Of a stretch of 64,000 bases of DNA, positions 56,101 to 64,000 are shown piece by piece. Each line of letters starts with the position of its first letter. Positions within the stretch are counted from its first letter, which is position 1. The stretch is taken from NCBI RefSeq assembly GCF_018320785.1, contig NC_054870.1, positions 2,460,199 to 2,524,198 on the forward strand, written 5' to 3'. The stretch is from Cheilinus undulatus. Its lineage: Eukaryota > Chordata > Actinopteri > Labriformes > Labridae. Made by a program: the position numbers and the translations under genes. The notes beneath the pieces are model-generated. The model did no database searches. It was not told the DNA's origin and saw only the letters and a program-made list of their open reading frames with translations.

Positions 56101-58665
56101 GCCCTGAAGCTGTGGTTTTTGTTTTGTTTTCATCAGATTATTTTCCCATGCCCTTAGTGATGTACAAAGACATCATGAGCATAACCTGGGTTGTGTCAAT
56201 CCTCCTTCTGCTTGATGGGGCCCTCAGGTGGGCGTACACGCCTTACTTCAGCCTCAAATTTTGGCCCAAACATGCTTAAAACTTCTGCACAGTACTGTAT
56301 ATTTATTATCATTTTTGCCTTTATTAGAGAAATAGGACAGTGGATAGAACCAGAAACTGGGATGAGACAGTGGGAATGACATGCAATGAAAGAGCCACTT
56401 GAATGGATTTGAGCCTAAAAGCTAGGACGCCAAAAACAGAATGCAATGAATGTACATCTCAAAAACCCATTTTTATTTACAATAGAACATAAACGACATA
56501 TCGGGTGTTGAAACGGAGACATCTTACCATTTCATGAGCTCATTTTGACTTTGTTGGTACGTCCATGTTTACCATTGTTTTGCATCTCCTCTTCTTTTAA
56601 CAACAGCCTGTAAATGTCTGAGTAGTGAGGAGACAGTTGCCGGAGTTTTGGGAGGGGAATGTTGTCCCATTCTTTTCTGCTGTAGGATTCTAGCTGTGAA
56701 GCCATGATGTTGTGATGGATGCAGTATGTGGTTTAGCATCATCTTGCTGAAATAGTCAAGACCTTCCCTGAAAGAGACGTTGTCTGGATGGGAGCATATG
56801 TTGCTCTAAAACCTCTCTACTTTTCAGCATTGATAGTTCCTTTCCAGATGTGTAAGCTGCCCACACACTAATGCAGGGGTGTCAAACTTAATCACAGCAG
56901 GGGCCGGTGTCTGGTCTAACCTGAGAGCCTAAAGGGGCCAACATTTAACCATAAACTGCCAACCTCATTTTAACCAGTAATGAAATATAAAAAAGCACTG
57001 GTTATAAATCCTTTTGAATTTAAAAAAAAGTCAAGAAAATAAGTTTAAAACTCAAGAAAATAATTTTAAAAAGTGGGATAAAAGCTCAAAAAACAAAATT
57101 AAAATGGAAAAATTAGGTTCTAAAATGAAAACGCATGAGAAAGAATGTCAAATTCATGAGCTTGATGAGTTAAAAATGCCAGATAAAATTTAGAATCATG
57201 AGTTTAAAAATCAAAATATGAGCTAAGATGTTAAATTGTGAGTCTAAAGGGTAAAAATGTGGGATAACAGCTAGAGTTAGGGGTTAAAATGGTCAAAATG
57301 TGAGGAAAAATTGAAACGGAGAGTTAAAAAGGTCAAAATAAGATAAAAAGTAAAATTATGAATTAAAAATGATCAAAGTACATAATAAAAAGTCTAAATC
57401 ACAAGTTTAAGTCATAATTTTGAGATGCAAAATTGGAAACGTGAACTGAAAACACAAATTTTCTTTTCCAACATTCCTGCTTTTCACTTTTTACTTTTTC
57501 AGTTTTTGATGACTTTAACAAGGATGTTCTAAATAATCAAGGTTAGGTTTACATTTTTATACTGGAGAAAATCCACAGACCTCATACTGGAGGGCCAGTT
57601 ATAACTGAAATATGCGAAGATCTCACAGGCTGGATATTACTGTTCCAGGGGCCACATTTGGCCCCTGGGCCTTGAGTTGACACCCCTGCACTAATGCCAC
57701 CACATACACTGATAACAAGCTGGGTGGTCCCTCTCCTCTTTAGTCCACAGGACATGGTGTGTGTGGTTTCCAGAAAGATTTTGACATGTTGATGCCACAG
57801 AATGGTTTTCCATTTCACCTCAGTCCATGTTAAATGAGCTTTAGCCGAGAGAAGACTGATCACGTTCTCATATGGCTCCTCTAATGCATGATCCAGCTTT
57901 AACTGTCATTTGTGGATGGCACGGCCAACTACGTTGACAGAAAATGATTTCTGGAAGTGTTCCTGAGCCCATGCAGTGACTTCCAGCACAGGATCGTGCC
58001 TGTTTTTAATGCAGTGCTGCTGGAGGGCCTAAAGATCTAGTGCCTTTGAGATTAACCCTTAGAAGCATTAGCTTGTCATACAGCTGTTAACAGCAGTATA
58101 TAGGGAACTTTTTAGGATACTTTTACTTGTATTAGTGAGGATACAACTGCTGTTAATGTTTCCCTCCACATAGCTGGCGCTCTGATTTCTGTGATGCTGA
58201 ACTTCCTCGTCTGTGTCTTTAGGCAGAGAACACAAACAGTTAAGTTATTGATGACACACTCTATGTCACTTATTTTTACCATCCAGGGGCCTGTTCATTA
58301 TTGATCCACACGGTGTGGTGAAGCACATGAGTGTGAATGACCTTCCTGTGGGCCGCTGTGTAGAGGAGACGCTACGTTTGGTCAAAGCGTTTCAGTTTGT
58401 GGAAACCCACGGTGAAGTATGTCCAGCCAGCTGGACCCCAGACTCTCCAACGGTGAGTTCTTTCGAAGCTCAAACCTTTTTACTACCTGTAAACCTTTTT
58501 ACCTTTTACACTAGCAGTGTCTATGTTTAGCATCATTTACAGTGCGTCTTACATAGGATGACAAGAGTTGAAAGATATTTGTGGTAATTTTTGTCTCTTT
58601 CTTGTCTCTTTCAGATCAAACCAACCCCAGAAGGTTCAAAGGAGTACTTTGAAAAAGTCAACTAA
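53151..58665 (+). CDS. PRDX3: Peroxiredoxin-3, mitochondrial thioredoxin-dependent peroxidase
   Basis: A typical 2-Cys peroxiredoxin that reduces hydrogen peroxide in the mitochondrial matrix using thioredoxin-2. The coding exons are 53151-53186, 54830-54920, 55061-55202, 55288-55423, 55583-55686, 58287-58452 and 58615-58665. They sum to 726 nt, 241 residues (human 256). The N-terminus [12 protein letters not shown] plus a basic, Ser/Ala-rich exon 2 form the transit peptide. The mature part starts near [15 protein letters not shown]. The peroxidatic Cys is C94 in FTFVCPTE and the resolving Cys is C215 in GEVCPASW. The GGLG motif (137-140) and a C-terminal YF (in KEYFEKVN) are both present, features linked to sensitivity to hyperoxidation. 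Intron 5 (2.6 kb) is expanded by transposons. The polyadenylation signal AATAAA is at 58760-58765. Confidence 0.97.
55771..56299. mobile_element. MITE with 'tacagtact' inverted ends
   Basis: The left end 'tacagtactatgcagaagtt' is matched at the right by 'aacttctgcacagtactgta', giving about 20-bp inverted repeats around a 529-bp element. The TA-rich flank suggests a Tc1/mariner-type target. An internal open frame (55780-56055) has no recognisable similarity. Confidence 0.65.
56428..58036 (-). mobile_element. Tc1/mariner-related remnant, split by a hAT element
   Basis: The reverse complement of the family at 50080-50762. The 3' end lies at 56428 ('ccaaaaacagaatgcaatg'). The MVWGC... region is near 56860, and 57697-58036 continues the 5' half. 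It is interrupted at 56874-57688. Coding potential is lost. It lies in PRDX3 intron 5. Confidence 0.65.
56874..57688. mobile_element. hAT-like non-autonomous element with exact 8-bp target duplication
   Basis: Ends are 'caggggtgtcaaactt' and 'gagttgacacccctg', with the perfect direct repeat CACTAATG (56866-56873 and 57689-57696). At 815 bp it has the A/T-rich 'gagttaaaaaggtcaaaat' interior and no transposase. It inserted into an older Tc1/mariner remnant. Confidence 0.9.
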
Positions 58666-58907
58666 GAAGTCACAGATTACAGCTCCAAGCTAATGGCACA
58701 AACCCGAGTACACTTTGTTCACAGGTCAAGATGTGTGTAGTCATGTGGCAGAATACACTAATAAATCTGTTCTTTATAAAAAATATATTTTTGTTTTGAT
58801 TCATGTGCAAGATTTTGACATAGAGGTCCATATTTTAGGAATAAATAAATGCTTAAGGAACTGAAAATTCACTTATTGCCTTTTTGAACTCAAACTGGTT
58901 TCTGCTC

Positions 58908-59174
58908 GGCTGCATGGTGGCGCAGGGGTTAGCGCTGTTGCCACATGGCAAGAAGGTGGCTGGTCCACTTCTCTCTGGGTACTCCGGCTTCCAAAGACAT
59001 GCTTGTTAGGTTAATTGGTGACTCTAAATTGGCCGTAGGTGTGCATGTGATAAACATTGTCTGAGACAGTCCAGGGTGTACCCCACCTCTCACCCAATGA
59101 CAGCTGAGATAGGCTTCAGCCCCTCCCACGACCCCCAACGGGATAAGCGGTGTAGAAAATAGATGGATGGGTGA
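58908..59174 (+). mobile_element. tRNA-derived SINE (DANA-like), shortened
   Basis: The head 'ggctgcatggtggcgcagg' carries an A-box-like region, then 'taattggtgactctaaattg', 'gtccagggtgtaccccacct', and a GGATGGG tail. The 9-bp direct repeat TTTCTGCTC (58899-58907 and 59175-59183) flanks it. Part of the middle (the 'ggttctctcc' block) is shortened against the copy at 42142. It lies between the convergent ends of PRDX3 and TM9SF3. Confidence 0.85.
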
Positions 59175-59294
59175 TTTCTGCTCTCCTTGACATTACATAA
59201 AATCAGCAGACTGTTCATCATGCATGGACTTAAATTCCAAACTCTAAAATGTTTACTCTCTACATTAAAAGCACACTTAATTACCCCTGTACAT

Positions 59295-60831
59295 AAACAT
59301 GTTTATTTTTCTTTTTACAGCAAGTTAATATGCAGGTTCAAAATGTCTAATCAGACATTGGTACACAAGATGAGGTGCCAAAATCAACTTCAGTGGGAGC
59401 AGAACTGGAAATTAGAAAATAAAAAGGCATCGCCACTTCTCATACAAGTAGGGTACATACTGTATTTACACAAAATGGAAAAGCATTTGAAACACTCAGC
59501 ACCACTGTGTGGTTATGAAAACATCTAGATTTAAGTGTACATAAACTTCACTTTGTACAGTATGTTTGCAGAAACAAAGCAATCGCCTCATTCCTTCTGA
59601 CATTCACAAATGATGTTTCAGGTTAGGCAACAGAAAGAACATGAGGGTAACGGCTTTCCCAGGAAATGTAGAGCCTTTTAAAGCTTTAAATAAAACATGA
59701 AATTTAACTCAAGAACTGTGCCCATAAGCAGGCCTAACCGCTCATAAAAATGTACCTTTTACATTTTGAGTCTGAGGAGAAAAAAATTATGATAGCACTG
59801 ACTGAAGTGGAATTTGATGAGCAGATGGTTTGGTGAAAAATTCATGCAATTTCAGGCAAGATGTAACAGCGCCACCAGCCCCATCCCAAACACCAAACAA
59901 AGACGACCTTTTTTAAACTGAATAAATCATTTAAAAAACACCCTGTAGTAAATCTGTACAACGAAAATACAATTGGGATCTACATCTAGAGTTACATTAT
60001 TAAGGTTATATACACTCCCCTCCCCATCCATATATTATCTTTACAAGTAGACTTCATTCAAACCCAAACATTAAGAAAACCCCGACCAAACGAGGAAATG
60101 GGATCACATCAACATCCATTTAAAAACTGTTTTCTTACTGTACCTCAGCTGTAGATCAGTCCCTCTGCTCTAATCTGTACAGTAAACTACAGCAGGACTA
60201 AAATCTCATTAAGTGGATGGATTGCTACTGTAACAGGGAATTAAGAATCACTGAAAAGGGGGAATGATTCTGGAGTGGCGTAAATCTCTTGAATATCATC
60301 TTGGAGCAGGAAGTAAATCAGAACAGACTACTATGCTATGTAGTAACAACATTTCGAGTGACTTCAGAATTACAAAATAGAAATAAAGTCAGAACATGGG
60401 CAAAAACCCAACTCTCCAAAATTCTGACACAATAGAACAAAGGCTTTCGATACACTTCAATACGCCTCTTCACTGAAGAGAGCTACACTATTCCATCCAT
60501 AAACATTTATGTTCTCTGGTCTCAGGTGGGACTGGGCTGGAAAGAGAAGCCATGTCAGCCTTTAATGTCTGACTCTACGTTTGTTTGAAAGCAACGGATA
60601 AAACCAGAACCCCATGTTTGATATCTTTTTTGCAGATTTGCTGTGGTTCATTTTGAGTTGCGGCGTTTAAATTCATTCATAAAATGGAAAAACTACATTG
60701 TACAAAGTGAGATTCTCACAATCTCTTTGCAAGAAAGAAAGGTAATAAAGAATGACTTGTGCCCGCCGTCTTTCATGATACACATAGGCAAATCTTTTAA
60801 TATCCCTCTGTTGTTGTTGTTGCTTTGCTTC
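59295..60831 (-). other. TM9SF3: TM9SF3 3' UTR
   Basis: About 1.5 kb between the TM9SF3 stop codon and an AATAAA on the - strand at 59302-59307. No open frame of note. Other upstream signals could be used, so the end is tentative. Confidence 0.55.
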
Positions 60832-63477
60832 CTAGTCAATTTTCACGTTTGTGTAGATCTTCCTCACAAAGGCACTTGTTCCCATGTATCCAACAGCACC
60901 TGGAAGGCAAAGCATTCTGTGAGTTAGACAGCTTCAGGATTCACCATAAAGGTCTTTGCACACTTGGTCTGTTTTCATGCTTGATGTTTAAAAAAACACA
61001 ACCCCATGTTGTGCCAATTGTGTTTGCACACTGACTCAGAAACTTTTGTCATTTTTATCAGAACAGGACTGATTTTTTTGTGTTCTATTGCACCGTGTGG
61101 GTTGTGCAGTCACATCCATTGGTTAGCACAGCCATTCTTAACCTTGGGGTCCCGACCCCAGCTGGGGTCATGAGATGATTTCTGGGGGTTGCCAAATCAT
61201 TTTGGAACAATATAAATGCGCATAATTTTAAATTGCATAATTTTAGACGGGGAGTTGCTTTAGTTGTTTTCTGATTCATTATTTGTCAAAAATTCATTGT
61301 CTCAACTGAGTTTGTACGATCTGAACTGTGAACGGGAGATTCTGTTCAGTGACGCACAGCGGAAAAAAAAGAAACAAAAAGAAAAAAAGCTCGCGCGTTG
61401 TTGCCTTAGCCGCAGCTGCAGCAAGTTTGCTAGCTACCTGATGAAAAATGGAGCGATTGGCTTCACAGAAGAAGTGTTCCAGCTCAGACCTGGGTCAGCA
61501 GCAGGTCACCAGAAAGCCTAACAGCAACTCCACCACCTGAGAAACGTAAGGCCCTGGGGCCGACACCGGCTGATATCAGAGCTTCGAGCTCCGTAAATAT
61601 CAGCCCCGCTTTGTGAAATATAGCTTTTCATGCACGAGCAGAAACAACATGGAATACCTGCAGTGTGTTTTCATGTTTCATCTCTCATCTCTCTGCGTGA
61701 ATTTGGATGCCTTTAAGTGCTGCACCAAACAAGCTCTCATGTCACAGGACAGCCTGTGTCCAGAGTAGGATTAAATGTTCAGTTAAAAGTTTGTTTGTTT
61801 GTTTTTTTCCCTGCAACAAGAGCAATACGAACCTTCTGATGAGAGCTGGATGTGAAAACACCACAGGATTAATAAACGATGTTCTGTTCAAACGTCAGCG
61901 ACAAAGACCACAATTTCATTTCTTGATAACATGAAATACAATTAAAGGTAATTTAATTCAGTGGATGACAGTATGGTATTATAATTTTATAATAAGAGGG
62001 GTTAAATCAGCTGTGTGATTAACCCCTGCACACACTTGTCCGAGTATTTGGCAGACTCTCCTTTACACACAGAGGATGAAAGGTGTTTTATCCTGTGAGC
62101 TGCTGTTTGTGGCTCAATCAAAGGAAGAAGCTTTATTTCACAAACAAAATCCTCTCACAGTCATTAAAGCCTGACTTTGATAGAAACTGGTCAGAAATGT
62201 GGACTGGACTGGGATCCATTAGAGTGAGGTCGTATGGAGCTGTGCAAAGTTAAATTCTTCAGCTCTTATAAAATCTTTGTAAATTGTTGAAATACAGAGA
62301 GACAAAATACATAGTTCTTGCTATCTCTCTAGAAAAAAATCCCCCTGTCTCTAGCATGCAGGGTCCTTTTGTTGTTCATAAGTCACATTCCTGCACTTGT
62401 GCTCCTCCATTTGCATCCATGCTGTGCCTAGGCCCACCTCGTCCTTCTGTGCTGGGCCACAAAGCGTGCCGTGCTAAAGCACAGAACGACTGCACTCACA
62501 CTGGCCAAACATACCGGACTTTAGGCTGAAACGGGCCCAGGGATGGATGGCTTAGTGTTAGTTCACCCTCAGAAATTTTGCAAATTTGCAATTTGCCACT
62601 AAGAAGGCCATGGTGGGTCTGACACTCGACCAGTTGAGAACCACTGATTTCTATGATTATTCAGAGCAGAGGCTGCAGCCTCCTTTCTCTCGTAGTGGCC
62701 CTTTACTTATAACACTGTAATGTGTCTATAGATTCTGTTGGTTTTAACTATAGGCAATGATAGATAAAAGCCAAAGACTGCCACATGCAACAAGAGACCG
62801 TACTGCAAAGATGGCTCTCGTTTCTCATGTGGCTTGTGCAGATAACCGTAATGAAGGCCTTTGTTTGAAGAACCTAGTGTCTTCATAAAACCACCTCTGC
62901 AGAACAAGATCATTCTGCCCCTTCCTGCATACATAGAACACACCAAGGCTTGTATGAGCCATTTTTTAAGATCAAAAATATCTAATATCTGAAAAGTAAA
63001 TGGACTTGTGTGCAAAGACCTGCCTCTCAAGATTCATTTATGACAAAAGAATGATCACTAATGAAGCAAATTTAAAAAGTCTTTATGTCTTAGAAAATAT
63101 CCAGAGGTACATCTGATCAACTGCTCATTAATGCAGATATCTAAACAGATAATGCATTTAGGTATGTAGGCATGGGCAAGACCATCTTCTGAAGTTCAAA
63201 TCAAGTGTCAGCTAGATTTGGGACTCACCACACATGATTCCTAGGGCAGTGCTGAATACGGCCATGTAGCCAAAGTAGAAGGATGTCTGGAACAGCCCGT
63301 ACATCCTGAAATAAAACAAGATCAATCATGTCAGGTATGGATTTTTACCTTTCTGGTGTTGTTTAATATTTCAAAATGGAGTCCCGTACTTACTTAGTTT
63401 TGAAAAAGTAGTAGTAAAAGGAGTACATGTAAACGTAGACAGCAGTGGAAGCAGCAGAGAGGAAGCTTGTCCACTGC
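60832..63477 (-). CDS. TM9SF3: Transmembrane 9 superfamily member 3, last three exons (gene runs off the right edge)
   Basis: A nonaspanin family protein of the Golgi/endosomal membranes with nine membrane spans. Three C-terminal coding exons are visible, from 5' to 3': 63394-63477, 63229-63305 and 60832-60899. Together they encode [54 protein letters not shown] and [20 protein letters not shown] plus a final D before the TAG. The sequence covers the last two membrane spans and the family C-terminal tail ending in a KXD signal, known to mediate Golgi retention by COPI. Phases match across both introns. The start and most of the gene lie beyond 64000. Assignment to TM9SF3 and not TM9SF2/4 rests on the tail KIYTNVKID. 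Confidence 0.93.
61129..62646. mobile_element. Probable hAT-like element in TM9SF3 last intron
   Basis: The left end 'cagccattcttaaccttggg' followed by 'gtcccgacccc' and the right end 'accagttgagaaccactg' resemble opposite hAT termini. The flanking 8-mers GGTTAGCA and ATTTCTAT do not match, so this may be two separate fragments. A frame at 61264-61521 has a Lys-rich stretch of no clear identity. Confidence 0.45.
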
Positions 63478-63685
63478 CTGGAAAACAAAAGACAGACATA
63501 TATGGAAGGTGCGGTCAGTTCAGTTTTTACAGTATTCTGAATTCATGAATTAAAAACATCAACACTTGTATTTACCCCAGGAAACAAGTAAGCACCTTCT
63601 ACTTGATAACTACAGCAGCTATTAATATGTTTCAGCTGGCAACAAGCTATTTAGCCCTAACCATGCCCATAATGCAGTGAGTAGC

Positions 63686-63930
63686 AGGGCTGGACGATTT
63701 GCAAAAATAATCTGAATGGGATTTTTTCCCCCAATATTGTGACTGCGGTTTAATATGCAGTTATTTTTAAGTTTCTCATCTTATGTGTTGTTCAACAAAC
63801 AAAAGCAATAATTTGTTCTATATCATAACCTGCACTATATTAGATTTAAAAAATGGGGATAAACTGTTGTTTTTTTAATCACTGCAATTTTTCTCTAATT
63901 GCAAATTTGATATTAATTGCCATGTTGAAG
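63686..63930. repeat. 'agggctggacgatttgc' interspersed repeat
   Basis: Begins 'cagggctggacgatttgcaa' and continues with 'atattgtgactgcgg' and 'tttaatatgcag'. It resembles the repeat at 38884. It lies upstream of the last visible TM9SF3 exon, in the next intron. Confidence 0.4.
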
Positions 63931-64000
63931 GGGATTTTTACATTATCTTTGTTTTGATTAAGAAAGAAATATACTTAAACAAGAAAAGGACTTTAGTAAA

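Overview
The window is nuclear DNA from a ray-finned fish, probably a percomorph. It has compact, intron-rich vertebrate genes with consensus GT/AG splice sites, A/T-rich introns, and many fish-type DNA transposons and DANA-like tRNA SINEs. The genes read in the order EIF3A (-), DENND10/FAM45A (+), SFXN4 (-), PRDX3 (+), TM9SF3 (-, 3' end only). The first four match the order I know from human chromosome 10q26. I did not find a bacterial-style locus, CRISPR array or new multigene system.

Layout: 1-8945 is gene-poor: a 42-bp minisatellite, a solo LTR and two broken Tc1-like transposons, one with a 57-bp in-frame expansion. 8945-21690 is EIF3A (22 coding exons, 1252 residues), with a candidate H/ACA snoRNA in one intron. 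21690-24304 is the EIF3A/DENND10 divergent promoter region. 24305-38250 is DENND10 (9 coding exons, 351 residues); its large intron 2 carries a three-level transposon stack. 38251-43330 is a repeat-filled convergent intergenic region. 43433-51425 is SFXN4 (14 coding exons, 312 residues, two very short exons). 51426-53150 is a divergent intergenic region shared by two nuclear genes for mitochondrial proteins. 53151-58790 is PRDX3 (7 coding exons, 241 residues). 59300-64000 holds the last three coding exons and long 3' UTR of TM9SF3.

I rebuilt all splice models by eye from protein similarity plus GT/AG sites. The four complete CDS sums are divisible by three (3759, 1056, 939 and 726 nt), which is a strong internal check. 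EIF3A is a translation-initiation scaffold, DENND10 an endosomal trafficking factor, SFXN4 and PRDX3 mitochondrial, and TM9SF3 a Golgi/endosomal membrane protein. They share a neighbourhood, not a pathway.

Most of the unexplained structure is mobile DNA: a set of non-autonomous hAT elements with exact 8-bp target duplications, several Tc1/mariner elements, TTAA-flanked MITEs, one LINE remnant and two SINEs. Family names above superfamily level come from termini, target duplications and remembered consensus sequences; no database search was possible.
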